The notes under the pieces: generated by a model
Database searches by the model: none
What the model saw: the letters and a program-made list of their open reading frames with translations, nothing else
What the model was told of the DNA's origin: nothing
Made by a program: the position numbers and the translations under genes
Source: Thermoprotei archaeon
GTDB taxonomy: Archaea; Thermoproteota; Thermoprotei; Thermofilales; B20-G17
Direction of reading: 5' to 3'
Length of the DNA: 46,122 bases
NCBI GenBank assembly: GCA_003650675.1
Contig: QMRH01000010.1
Coordinates: forward strand, 1-46,122
Shown here: positions 9,006 to 17,266 of the stretch, piece by piece
Numbering within the stretch: the first letter of the stretch is position 1
Layout of the letters: each line of letters starts with the position of its first letter

Positions 9006-9034
9006 AGGAGCAAAAGAAGAAAATGGGGTTTAGG

Positions 9035-9190
9035 ATGCCGATAACTGATCCCGTAAAATTACAGGTAGCGTTAGATAGAACATTTCGGGTTAAAATATGC
9101 CGACGTTGCGGTGCAAGAAATCCATGGAGCGCCGAAAGGTGTCGCCGCTGTAGGAGACGTGATCTACGTCCAAAGAGGTATAGAAAGTAG
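9035..9190 (+). CDS. rpl40e: Ribosomal protein L40e
   Basis: This 51-residue basic zinc-ribbon protein of the large ribosomal subunit begins [14 protein letters not shown], a hallmark of L40e. Four cysteines follow as CRRC and CRRC separated by [10 protein letters not shown], then a basic tail [10 protein letters not shown]. An in-frame ATG lies four codons earlier (9023), but the family begins at MPITDP. It is transcribed alone, convergent with L6. Confidence 0.95.
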   Translation: MPITDPVKLQVALDRTFRVKICRRCGARNPWSAERCRRCRRRDLRPKRYRK

Positions 9191-9234
9191 TTGGAGTTAT
9201 ATATTTTATTTTAATTAACAAGGTTAAAATGCTT

Positions 9235-9813
9235 CTATTCCTTTATGTGTTCTTTAGCATATAGGTAGATTCCGTCTAAAACTCCTGGACCGCCTGCCCG
9301 TCCGTGGGGGCTAAGCTTGTTTTTGCCTCTGAGTCGGGCAGTTAAGTGGATGTTAGCCGCCGTCTGACCGACCGACTCCAAGTCTATTCCTTCAACTATA
9401 ACCTCGTCCTTAGTCACAGAAACCTTAGTGTCGCTACCTATTATTTTTGCAACTCGTTTATCCTTGCTACCTAGAAAGTTTTCTATAACCACTTTTCTTC
9501 CTTCAACTTTCACGTTCATCGGGAAATGTGCATAAACGATGTACATCCTATACCTGTAGCCCTTCAGCACCCCTATCATCATGTTTTGGATCTTAGAGGC
9601 AATCATCCTTAGAAGGGCTTTTTCCCTCTTTCTGAGAAAATATCCTTCAATTATTATCTTATCTTCCTCCTTCTTAATATCTATGGTTTTTGCGTAGGAA
9701 AAGTCTTTGGTAAGCTCGCCTAGAGGCCCCTTTACGGTTATATTTTTTCCCTTTAGGCTTACCTCAACACCTGACATTATCGGTACTTCAAGTCGAGCGT
9801 AAACTTCTTTCAT
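9235..9813 (-). CDS. rpl6: Ribosomal protein L6
   Basis: L6 binds 23S rRNA near the sarcin-ricin loop. The 192-residue product contains two related beta-alpha domains and the family motif HLTARLRGKNKLSPHGRAGG near the C-terminus. The open frame extends 27 codons further upstream, but that stretch is unlike L6 and contains the TATA box, so the ATG giving MKEVYARLEVP is chosen. It stands alone here instead of between S8 and L32e/L19e in the spc operon, so the ribosomal superoperon has been broken up in this genome. Confidence 0.95.
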   Translation of the reverse strand: MKEVYARLEVPIMSGVEVSLKGKNITVKGPLGELTKDFSYAKTIDIKKEEDKIIIEGYFLRKREKALLRMIASKIQNMMIGVLKGYRYRMYIVYAHFPMNVKVEGRKVVIENFLGSKDKRVAKIIGSDTKVSVTKDEVIVEGIDLESVGQTAANIHLTARLRGKNKLSPHGRAGGPGVLDGIYLYAKEHIKE

Positions 9814-9845
9814 CTCCCATACGCCAGCATAAAAGCTTCCAGATG

Positions 9846-9857
9846 AAAAATATATCT
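9846..9857 (-). promoter_or_regulatory. TATA box of the L6 gene
   Basis: The minus strand reads GAGATATATTTTT, about 40 bases upstream of the chosen ATG at 9813. It lies inside the unlikely N-terminal extension. Confidence 0.5.
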
Positions 9858-9989
9858 CTTTCCTTTTCCAACAGCTAGGTAAGTGTTCCAGCATGTGGCG
9901 TACCTCAACTACTGAAAATAAGTTGCGTCAACCAACCGGTTTTCGACCGCTAGGCTTATTACTGTGAGCATGCTTACTCATTTTTAGGA

Positions 9990-10062
9990 GCCGGGGTGCC
10001 CGAGCGGCCAAGGGGGCCGGCTGCAGACCGGCTTTGTGTGGGTTCAACTCCCACCCCCGGCT
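9990..10062 (+). tRNA. tRNA-Cys (GCA)
   Basis: The acceptor arms GCCGGGG and CCCCGGC pair. The anticodon stem GCCGG/CCGGC encloses the loop CTGCAGA with anticodon GCA. The T arm is GTGGG-TTCAACT-CCCAC. The discriminator is T, as expected for cysteine. No intron is present. Confidence 0.95.
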
Positions 10063-10096
10063 TAATTATCTTAAAGTGTAAAAGGTGTAGTATTGA

Positions 10097-11167
10097 ATGT
10101 ACAAAAGACCTGTAATAGGCTTCTTCGAAGACCAAGTGTCAACTTTTTGGAAGAGTCTAGGGTTTCTGAAGCCTCTATGTTTCTATCCCTTTGAGGGCCT
10201 GAGTCTCGTGGAAAAGCTTGCAGAAAATACTGAAAGCAAAAAGCTAGCTCTGTTTATGCGGCCTGCACTTAAAGATGTTTTCTTGAAAATTTATAGTAAA
10301 ACAGTGTTGAAATGGCTTATTGGTGAAACTTATCTATCAGAGATCCTCGTTAATCCATTAAACCTTCAGGAGGATTTAATATTACTGAACTCTAGGCTAC
10401 GGGTTTCAGCTGCGGAAAAAATTTTAAATGTTCTTGAAGACACCCGTGGAAACAATATTTTGTTGACCCCGAGGCTCGATATTGTAGCTTTAAGAGTTGG
10501 AAAAAATATATCAAGATATTTAACTCGTTTTCTACAGGGTAGGATACATATTGAACTGTTGTTGCCCTTCAGAGACCTTCTCGTAGAAGAGATAGTTCCA
10601 GATGAAGACGTACTACTCGATGAAAAAAACCTCAATATCCCATATACTTTTCAGAAAAATGTTGAACAGTTGACAATAAAAGGTAAACACGTGGAGACGG
10701 TGGGCAAGTTTTCGATTAAAGGTAGAGTATTATTGAGAGAGAAATGCATTATAAAAGACTCGGTAATAGAGAATTCCACTATAGGGTATGGGTCATCGAT
10801 CGAGAACAGTGTTATTAAAGACAGTATAATAGGTGACTATGTTGAGATAAAGGATAGCGTCTTAGAAAAAACTATTGTAGGGGACTTTTCCTTCATAAAT
10901 AGATGTGTTTTTTCGAGACCTAGGATATCAGTTAGAGGTCTCTTACCATCATATGGTAGTATCAACATTGTAGGTGAAGCATGTGAAGTCGAATCCTCAA
11001 AAATGTACTATATACATCTTGTTGCAACTGAATCGGTGGGAAATCTGAGGGGAGTTTACTGCCCTTCAAGTAAGGTAAAAGGCTCCCTGTTACACCTTAA
11101 ACGCAGATTAAAGGCTATGGGAGCTGACGTATCGGTACGTAATTTAACGAGAATCTTCAGGTTATAA
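10097..11167 (+). CDS. Left-handed beta-helix protein with a divergent N-terminal domain
   Basis: The C-terminal half of this 356-residue protein carries hexapeptide-type repeats (CIIKDSVIENSTIGYGSSI, then ENSVIKDSIIGDYVEI), as in the beta-helix of sugar-nucleotide pyrophosphorylases such as GlmU and GlgC. The N-terminal 190 residues are about the right size for the nucleotidyltransferase domain. However, I see no GxGxRxxPxT nucleotide-binding loop; the protein begins MYKRPVIGFFEDQVSTFW instead. It may be a catalytically dead or re-purposed pyrophosphorylase relative. Its end overlaps the convergent coaD gene by 11 bases. Confidence 0.7.
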   Translation: MYKRPVIGFFEDQVSTFWKSLGFLKPLCFYPFEGLSLVEKLAENTESKKLALFMRPALKDVFLKIYSKTVLKWLIGETYLSEILVNPLNLQEDLILLNSRLRVSAAEKILNVLEDTRGNNILLTPRLDIVALRVGKNISRYLTRFLQGRIHIELLLPFRDLLVEEIVPDEDVLLDEKNLNIPYTFQKNVEQLTIKGKHVETVGKFSIKGRVLLREKCIIKDSVIENSTIGYGSSIENSVIKDSIIGDYVEIKDSVLEKTIVGDFSFINRCVFSRPRISVRGLLPSYGSINIVGEACEVESSKMYYIHLVATESVGNLRGVYCPSSKVKGSLLHLKRRLKAMGADVSVRNLTRIFRL

Positions 11168-11633
11168 CGTGTCCCTCAGAGTTTATTTCACCATGTAGAA
11201 TGCGTGTACATGATAAGGGCTTGCCGTCGTCTGCCATAATCATTTCAATGCGGATTATCTTTAAGGGTGGCAAGTTACAGCATATCCTAATGTCATTTAT
11301 TTCCAGCGCTCTTTTATAGCCCTCTTCGCTAACAACTATAGCTTCAAGTTTATCCTCGTCGATACTTGGACCATAGGGGTCTATTAATGGAACAATGCGC
11401 GCTCTGTGGATTAGATTCTTTTCGGCCAGGAAGCGACATAGATTTCTAAAACGTATCTCGTATGGGGGAACATAGTGTTTTTTCACTATTTTTTTAACCA
11501 GATAATCAGTTGAAAGTCCGATGATGACCTCATCTGCTACCTTGAATGCAGTCAATAAGAGACTTTTATGTCCTTTATGTAGTATACTAAAAGTTCCTCC
11601 AAGGGCAACTAGAGCGAATTTCCTGGACGACAT
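11157..11633 (-). CDS. coaD: Phosphopantetheine adenylyltransferase (archaeal type)
   Basis: The enzyme adenylylates 4'-phosphopantetheine to dephospho-CoA in coenzyme A synthesis. The 158-residue product begins with the nucleotidyltransferase signature LGGTFSILHKGHKSLL, containing the HxGH motif as HKGH. A later VVSEEGYKRALEIN segment corresponds to the conserved (V)SxExxxGA region of archaeal CoaD. It is 29 bases downstream of valS and likely in the same transcript. Confidence 0.92.
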   Translation of the reverse strand: MSSRKFALVALGGTFSILHKGHKSLLLTAFKVADEVIIGLSTDYLVKKIVKKHYVPPYEIRFRNLCRFLAEKNLIHRARIVPLIDPYGPSIDEDKLEAIVVSEEGYKRALEINDIRICCNLPPLKIIRIEMIMADDGKPLSCTRILHGEINSEGHVIT

Positions 11634-11662
11634 TAATATAACCGTTCGTGGGGTTCAGAATA

Positions 11663-14089
11663 TCATGCTATCTCAATGTATATGTCTTCGCTTAACTTCA
11701 AGGTCTTTATTCCTGATGGCGGGGCTGTGAACTTTATTTGCGGTATCTTATGCATGGCCTCAAGATCTCTTTTAACGGGCTCGAGTATTGGTGGCGCGTA
11801 AACCTTGACGTTTAGAGGGTCTTTTAAAGAGAGACCATGACCGCGCTTATAGTTCCAAATGCAACTATTGAACTTCATGAAAGCTTCTAGCAGTTTACTA
11901 TAGTCCTCTTTTATGAACGTAAAGGGTTCAGGAAACTGCTCTACATGTATGCTTTTACCATCGCCATATAGTTTACGCCATATGGCATCGGTCACGAAGG
12001 GCATTATAGGTGCAAGAAGCTTTAGCACAGACTTCAAAACCTCATGCAAAGTGTACCATGCTCCCCTCTGTTCGGCGACCGGAAAACCACCGTCTCTATT
12101 GTATGCACGCGCTTTCACTGCTTCAACGTAGTGGGCTGCAAATATGTCCCATGTAAATTTGTATATTTCGTGTGCAGGGACATAGACGTCCATGTTCCTG
12201 TATGCATGGATAACGGTATTTATCACGGTGTTTAACCGCGACAATAGGGCGCGGTCGAGCTCACGTAACTTTACCTCCTTAAAATCAACCTGAGGGAACA
12301 TAGATATAAACCTAGCAATGTTCCATAGTTTAATTGCAAAGGATAATCCAGTTTTCAATCGTTGTTCGGAGAACCTGTAGTCGCTTCCAAGTTTAACTTC
12401 GCTTGCAGCCCAGAATCTTATGGCATCGGCTCCGTACTTTTCGACGAAAGGTGTTGGATCGATGACGTTACCTTTCGATTTATGCATTGCTTCGCCCTTC
12501 TCATCCAAACCCATCCCGGTAATCCTTACATGTTGGAAAGCAGGTTTCCCTGTCAGCTGGTATATCCGTAGGATGGAGTAGTAAAGCCATGTCCGAATTA
12601 TGTCTTTACCTTGGGGTCTAAGGGATACAGGGAAAGCCCTCCCAAACAGCTGTTTGTCACGCATGTATCCGGACACATATAGTGCCGATATACTTGAATC
12701 CATCCACGTATCAAACACTCTGGTTTCTCCTTGAAACTCTTTATGTCCACATTTCTCACATTTTTCGAAGGGGGGTGGATCCTTCCAAGGTCTATAATAT
12801 TTTCCAGGAGGAGGTAGGTGGATGTGCCCGCATTTTTTACAGTACCACACTGGAACCTCGGTTCCGTAGTAGCGTTCGCGGCTTATAGGCCAGTCCATTG
12901 TTATTGAATTAATCCAATCTATCAGCAGTTGCTTGTGCTCAGGCGGATGAAAGTTTATTTTTTCAATTATTTTAAGAATATCATCCCTGTACTCGAGTTG
13001 CTTTAGATAAAATTCCTTCATGGAAATGTATTCTATAGGTGTTTTACAGCGCCAGCATACTGGGACCGTATGCTCTATTCTCTCTTTCTTACTTATAAGA
13101 CCCATCTTCTCTAGATCCTTCACTATACTTTTTCTTGCCTCAACTACGCTTAAACCGGAATATTTACCAGCTATCTCATTCATTGTTCCATCGGGATTGA
13201 TAGCCACCTTGAATGGTATTTTGAGTTCACGATGTATTTCTACATCGTTTTTATCGCCAAATGAACATATCATCACGAGCCCTGTACCAAACCCCATTTT
13301 AGCGTAGGGATGGGATATTATCTTCACTTCATGTCCATAGATAGGAACTATGGCCGATTTTCCTTCTAAATGTTTATAGCGTTTATCCTCCGGATTGAAG
13401 ATTACCAGGTTACACGTACAAAGGAGCTCCGGCCGAGTTGTCGCTATCGTTATTTTTTCGCCAGTATCTTTTACCGTGAAATCCACATAGTATAATGTTG
13501 TCTCCTCGACCTTATCTTCGAGCTCGGCTTCAGCCAATGTCGTCCTACATCTGGGACAGTAATTGACCGGTCTCTCAGCCTCGTAAATTAACCCTTTCTT
13601 ATAGAGTTCTATGAACGTAGCTTGTGTTATTTTTCTATATTCGGGACTGTCTGTTCCATGTTTCCAGATTATAAAGCTCATGCCAAACCTCTTAACGATG
13701 TCTTTTAGTTCCTTCTCCACCTCGTCCAAAAATTTTTCACAGTATCTTAGGAAAATTTCCCGTGGAACTTTCCGAGGATTTATGTTCAACCTCTTTTCTA
13801 CCTGTACTTCCACTGGAAGCCCGTTTCTATCGGTGTAGAACGGGACCAAAACGTTGTAACCGAGCATTCTATAGGCTCTAGCGATCATATCTATTTGCGT
13901 GTAGTGAGCTACAGCACCTATATGCCATTTACCCGAGGGGTATGGTGGCGGAGTATCTATCACAAAGACCGGGCGGGTATCGTCTTTGGGATCGAAGTCA
14001 TAAACCTGTTCTCTAGACCATTCATCAACTAAATCGAGTTCCCGCTTAGGGCTCCATATCTTCTCTTTAAGTAGGGGTTCAAATTTCAT
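11663..14089 (-). CDS. valS: Valyl-tRNA synthetase
   Basis: This class I synthetase charges tRNA-Val. The 808-residue sequence has the HIGH-type motif in YPSGKWHIGAV, and an editing domain. Its zinc-binding cysteines appear as CPRC, CWRC and CKKC. The KMSKS motif is in the variant form MHKSKGN, followed by an anticodon-binding helical domain. The signature HKGNRNGLP-type segment reads FYTDRNGLPVEVQVEKRL. The length is normal for archaea. Confidence 0.97.
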   Translation of the reverse strand: MKFEPLLKEKIWSPKRELDLVDEWSREQVYDFDPKDDTRPVFVIDTPPPYPSGKWHIGAVAHYTQIDMIARAYRMLGYNVLVPFYTDRNGLPVEVQVEKRLNINPRKVPREIFLRYCEKFLDEVEKELKDIVKRFGMSFIIWKHGTDSPEYRKITQATFIELYKKGLIYEAERPVNYCPRCRTTLAEAELEDKVEETTLYYVDFTVKDTGEKITIATTRPELLCTCNLVIFNPEDKRYKHLEGKSAIVPIYGHEVKIISHPYAKMGFGTGLVMICSFGDKNDVEIHRELKIPFKVAINPDGTMNEIAGKYSGLSVVEARKSIVKDLEKMGLISKKERIEHTVPVCWRCKTPIEYISMKEFYLKQLEYRDDILKIIEKINFHPPEHKQLLIDWINSITMDWPISRERYYGTEVPVWYCKKCGHIHLPPPGKYYRPWKDPPPFEKCEKCGHKEFQGETRVFDTWMDSSISALYVSGYMRDKQLFGRAFPVSLRPQGKDIIRTWLYYSILRIYQLTGKPAFQHVRITGMGLDEKGEAMHKSKGNVIDPTPFVEKYGADAIRFWAASEVKLGSDYRFSEQRLKTGLSFAIKLWNIARFISMFPQVDFKEVKLRELDRALLSRLNTVINTVIHAYRNMDVYVPAHEIYKFTWDIFAAHYVEAVKARAYNRDGGFPVAEQRGAWYTLHEVLKSVLKLLAPIMPFVTDAIWRKLYGDGKSIHVEQFPEPFTFIKEDYSKLLEAFMKFNSCIWNYKRGHGLSLKDPLNVKVYAPPILEPVKRDLEAMHKIPQIKFTAPPSGIKTLKLSEDIYIEIA

Positions 14090-14191
14090 GCGGGTTCCCT
14101 GCTAATGTAACAGCTAATAGCTTTAAAGAATCATCATTAAAATGCTTTACCTGCAAAAAATTCTATTATATTAGTATTATGAGCAGATATT

Positions 14192-14638
14192 TTATTCTAG
14201 CCTCAGTTCAATCTCCTTTTTAGCAGCAGCTTTAGGAACCACTAATTCGAGCACACCATTAGTGAACGTGTACTTGATTTTAGAGGGATCGGGTTCAACC
14301 TTTTCAGGTAGTTTAATAATCCTCTTATAACTGTCGTATATCCTCTGCTTTACAATATACTTCTTTTCCTTATCTTCAGCTTTCCATGCCTCACTTTTTT
14401 CAGCTTTAACCTCCACAGTATCTTCTGTGAGTTTTACCTTGATTTCCTCCTTATTGAAACCCGGCAAATCTACACGAATTATATATTCATTATCTGTTTC
14501 CTCTAAATCGTACGGGGGTTCGTAATATCCTTTAGCTTCAATGGTTTCGTGGAAGCTGGATACTAGTTCTCCGAAAAGCCTGTCTATCTGCTTTTTCAGC
14601 TCTAACATTGCTTGTAGGGGATCCTCGTAGTAAATCAT
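14192..14638 (-). CDS. hsp20: Hsp20-family small heat-shock protein
   Basis: This 148-residue ATP-independent holdase consists of a short N-terminal helix, an alpha-crystallin domain with the conserved strand VDLPGFNKEEIKVKLTED, and GVLELVVPKAA near the end. The C-terminal tail contains an IEL-type anchoring motif. It is divergent from the coiled-coil gene at 14774 and is preceded by an AT-rich region. Confidence 0.95.
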   Translation of the reverse strand: MIYYEDPLQAMLELKKQIDRLFGELVSSFHETIEAKGYYEPPYDLEETDNEYIIRVDLPGFNKEEIKVKLTEDTVEVKAEKSEAWKAEDKEKKYIVKQRIYDSYKRIIKLPEKVEPDPSKIKYTFTNGVLELVVPKAAAKKEIELRLE

Positions 14639-14773
14639 TGTTTTTACCTCAAATATTTTCTTAGAAACGTAGTATAAAAATAATTTTGATTTAAAATTAC
14701 ACGTTAGGCTAGAAAAATGGTGAACAAAAATTTAAAATAAAGGTTTTATGTGAAAAGCTGGTGGTGAATTGCC

Positions 14774-15130
14774 GTGGCTAAGGAACTTAGTCTAGAAGCC
14801 CTACAAAAAAGGAAAGAGGAACTGGAAGCCCTACATACAAAACTAGTACAGGACCGCGAAAAAATACTTAGCGAATACAATAAAATTAAGGAGAAAGAGG
14901 ATAACGTATACGAGAAATTAAACGCCACTAGAGATTACATGACCTATGCTAGGCTCGAAGTTATCTACTATAAACTACAGGAAAAGAGGAAAAACATAGA
15001 ACGGGAGCTGAAAGAGCTGGAGAAAAAGCTTCGAGGGGTTGAACGGGAGCTGGAAACCGTTAAAAGACGATTGGAGTTTCTTAAACCCAAGGGCGGATGG
15101 AAGGTCGAATATAGTACGCCTAGTAGTTAA
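14774..15130 (+). CDS. Small coiled-coil protein, function unknown
   Basis: The 118-residue protein begins with GTG (MAKELSLEALQKR). It is almost wholly charged heptad-type helix from residue 5 to about 105, suggesting two antiparallel coiled-coil arms around residues 50-58 (TRDYMTYARLEVIYYKL). The tail GGWKVEYSTPSS is not helical. It resembles prefoldin-like or archaeal structural coiled-coil proteins in composition, but no family is certain. It overlaps the convergent deoxyhypusine synthase gene by 11 bases. Confidence 0.65.
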   Translation: MAKELSLEALQKRKEELEALHTKLVQDREKILSEYNKIKEKEDNVYEKLNATRDYMTYARLEVIYYKLQEKRKNIERELKELEKKLRGVERELETVKRRLEFLKPKGGWKVEYSTPSS

Positions 15131-16130
15131 TGATATGTCTAAAACATTTGTTTTTCCTCTCTTTTATGCCTGCATCCTTGAGCTTATCGTATAACATTAA
15201 GAGAAAAAGCGGGAATATTACGGTGGCATCTCCGTAAACTGTAACGTGCTTCGCCCTTGGCTTTATTTTCCCCCAGGTTATAGCCTCCCTGGTTCTAGCG
15301 CCGCTGAGGCTTCCATCCCACTCGTACGCCGTGGTTATATAAATGGCGTATTTCAATCCCCCGGTAAACTGGGCCCACCAGATTAAATGATGTTTACTGA
15401 TTCCCCCTCCTAAAACTAATCCCCCTACAGTCTTGAGCGAATATACTATCTCTGATAACTCTTTCATATCCTTTAGGACATCGAGTATCAGTTTTTTACC
15501 TCTGGTGCGAGCAAGTTCCCTGAAAGTAAATAAAGCCGTCCCGAAAGCTGAATCCACAACTCCCGGAGAATATATCGGAATTTTTTTCTCGTATGCGGCC
15601 CGTAAAATGGAGTTAGGGTCATTTATTTTTGAGCCTACATGCCATAAGCTTTCACGAATTCCCAGTGTTATGGACCGTTCGTTAACATTTAAAAATTCAT
15701 CGAAAACACTATGGGTAAACTTTTCTATTAGGGGGCCATAGTCCTCTTTAGGTATAAATATATTTCCAAGTCTATGTAGCCCCTGTTCGCTGAGCGCCAC
15801 ATCGTCGACATCGAAATCTCCTTTATAGTATCTCCCGCCGATACTCCTAGCTATGTCATGATCAATTGTACCTCCAGTAGTAAAAATTACGTCCACAAAA
15901 CCTTTGTAAACGAACTCGGAAATAACGGTTCTTAAGCCCGTGGCAATTAAATTTGCTGTAAACGCGAAGAAGACTGTGGAGTCTTCGTCAAGGTACATGT
16001 CTAGGGCATAGTCGACCGCTTTGACTAACAGGTTAGCTGTAAATCCTCCAATATCCCGATACATTTCATAGAGCTCGTGTACTTTCTCTAGATTCCATAT
16101 TCTAGGGTTTCCAACAGTAGATTTCGTCAT
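15120..16130 (-). CDS. dys: Deoxyhypusine synthase
   Basis: The enzyme transfers the aminobutyl group of spermidine to a lysine of aIF5A, the first step of hypusine formation. The C-terminal signature is intact: GGGISKHHLIWWAQ carries the active-site lysine, followed by EWDGSLSGARTREAITWGK. NAD-binding residues appear in FTTGGTIDHDIAR. I chose the ATG giving MTKSTVGN because GGGTGG lies five bases before it. A TTG ten codons upstream would overlap the methyltransferase gene. About 336 residues, normal for the family. Confidence 0.94.
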   Translation of the reverse strand: MTKSTVGNPRIWNLEKVHELYEMYRDIGGFTANLLVKAVDYALDMYLDEDSTVFFAFTANLIATGLRTVISEFVYKGFVDVIFTTGGTIDHDIARSIGGRYYKGDFDVDDVALSEQGLHRLGNIFIPKEDYGPLIEKFTHSVFDEFLNVNERSITLGIRESLWHVGSKINDPNSILRAAYEKKIPIYSPGVVDSAFGTALFTFRELARTRGKKLILDVLKDMKELSEIVYSLKTVGGLVLGGGISKHHLIWWAQFTGGLKYAIYITTAYEWDGSLSGARTREAITWGKIKPRAKHVTVYGDATVIFPLFLLMLYDKLKDAGIKERKNKCFRHIINY

Positions 16131-16146
16131 AATATCCACCCTGCTT

Positions 16147-16620
16147 TTATTCCACAACATAGAGATAGATTTTATGTGTACGCCATTGATTGTAAATATT
16201 TTCTATCTTTTTAGGAACCCAACCCTTTATCTCAAAATCATGGGAAACCACACGGGTTCCAGGCCTAAGCTCCCTATCGAGCTTTGGTTTAAGCCTCTCA
16301 TTTACACTCGTCAATAGATATAATGTCACCACATCCGCCTCGCTTAGATCAACCTCGAAGAAATCTCCATGAATGATCTTCACTTTATCCTGTAGCCCCA
16401 ACCTAAGTATTTCACGAAGACACTGTTCCACCAAGTCTTTTCTAATTTCTATACCCACGGCACGGGCACCAAACTCCTTTGCCGCCATTATTATTATCCT
16501 ACCGTCCCCGCATCCAAGATCGTAGACTACGTCACCGGGCTTTACTTCAGCTAATTCAAGCATCCTCCTAGCTACAGAATAGGGAGTTGGTACAAAGGGC
16601 ACTTGAGGATAATATGTCAT
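16147..16620 (-). CDS. aKMT-type protein lysine methyltransferase
   Basis: This 157-residue Rossmann-fold SAM methyltransferase closely matches the pattern of the small crenarchaeal aKMT enzymes, which methylate lysines on chromatin and many other proteins. It shows PFVPTPYSVARRMLELA, motif I VYDLGCGDGR, GDFFEVD, LYLLTSVNERLKPKL and GTRVVSHDFEIKGW. It lies 16 bases upstream of the deoxyhypusine synthase start and is probably co-transcribed. The substrates here are unknown; the histone encoded at 25818 is one candidate by inference. Confidence 0.85.
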   Translation of the reverse strand: MTYYPQVPFVPTPYSVARRMLELAEVKPGDVVYDLGCGDGRIIIMAAKEFGARAVGIEIRKDLVEQCLREILRLGLQDKVKIIHGDFFEVDLSEADVVTLYLLTSVNERLKPKLDRELRPGTRVVSHDFEIKGWVPKKIENIYNQWRTHKIYLYVVE

Positions 16621-16848
16621 CTACGATGCCCCACTATTTTATCTTTAAATACACCAGCATTAGGTAGCTCATGATAATATAATTTTACCGTCATAAAATA
16701 TTCTTAAGATTCTTAAGATAATTTCAATAACCTTCTGGAATATCATCCCAACTAGTTCCAAAAGTAAGACTCTGAAAAGTTCGACAAGATTCATGGAGAT
16801 AGGTTTTAGCTACATTAAGGGAATAAACGGTTTTAGTTTAAGGTATGA

Positions 16849-16961
16849 CGCCGGGGGTGGGATTCGAACCCACGCGCCCCAGAAGGGGCATTGGGTTTCT
16901 CATCTAGCCCTCTTTACATGGATCTCGAGCCCAACCCCTTAGTCCACTCGGGCACCCCGGC
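16849..16961 (-). tRNA. tRNA-Ser (CGA) with a 27-nt intron
   Basis: The acceptor GCCGGGG pairs with CCCCGGC, with discriminator G as expected for serine. The anticodon stem TTGGG/CCCAA carries the loop CTCGAG-A with anticodon CGA. A long variable arm (GCCCC-TTCT-GGGGC) marks a class II tRNA. The T arm is GTGGG-TTCGAAT-CCCAC. The loop is interrupted after position 37 by 27 extra bases. Confidence 0.94.
16897..16923 (-). other. tRNA-Ser(CGA) intron, position 37/38
   Basis: A canonical bulge-helix-bulge can be drawn. The outer helix is UUGGG/CCCAA. The central 4-bp helix pairs exon CUCG with intron UGAG. The 5' bulge is AG^A and the 3' bulge is AA^A. Cutting at the marked points removes 27 nt and leaves a normal seven-base anticodon loop. 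Confidence 0.88.
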
Positions 16962-17008
16962 TACAAGATTACCTTGTGGAAGATGTTTATATAATTTCGC
17001 GACGAGTA

Positions 17009-17094
17009 CGCCGGGGGCGGGATTTGAACCCGCGCGGGCTTTACACCCAGCGGGTTAGCAACCCGCCGCCCTAACCAGGCTAGGCGACCCCGGC
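17009..17094 (-). tRNA. tRNA-Ser (GCT)
   Basis: The acceptor GCCGGGG/CCCCGGC has discriminator G. The anticodon stem GCGGG/CCCGC has loop TTGCTAA with anticodon GCT. The long variable arm and T arm GCGGG-TTCAAAT-CCCGC make it a class II serine tRNA. It is intronless and lies directly upstream of the intron-containing serine tRNA. Confidence 0.95.
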
Positions 17095-17177
17095 TCCATC
17101 ACTACTCTATTGGAAACAAATAATTAAGTATATCGATGAGATAGAATATTAATATTCGATTGTAATTTACTAGGGGA

Positions 17178-17251
17178 GGGGCCGTAGTCTAGCCTGGTAT
17201 GATGCGCGGCTCGGGCCCGCGTGGCCCCGGGTTCAAATCCCGGCGGCCCCA
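17178..17251 (+). tRNA. tRNA-Pro (CGG)
   Basis: The acceptor GGGGCCG pairs with CGGCCCC and the discriminator is A. The anticodon stem CGCGG/CCGCG encloses CTCGGGC with anticodon CGG. The T loop TTCAAAT is intact and there is no intron. It is on the opposite strand to the two serine tRNAs. Confidence 0.94.
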
Positions 17252-17266
17252 TAACCAATATTTTCA

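Noticed and set aside
9814-9894. N-terminal 27-residue extension of L6
   Set aside because: The sequence is unlike L6, contains the TATA box, and the family starts at the later ATG.
16703-16717. TTCTTAAGAT repeated twice in tandem near 16701
   Set aside because: It is only two short AT-rich copies in a 228-base gap with no gene or promoter context; likely chance.
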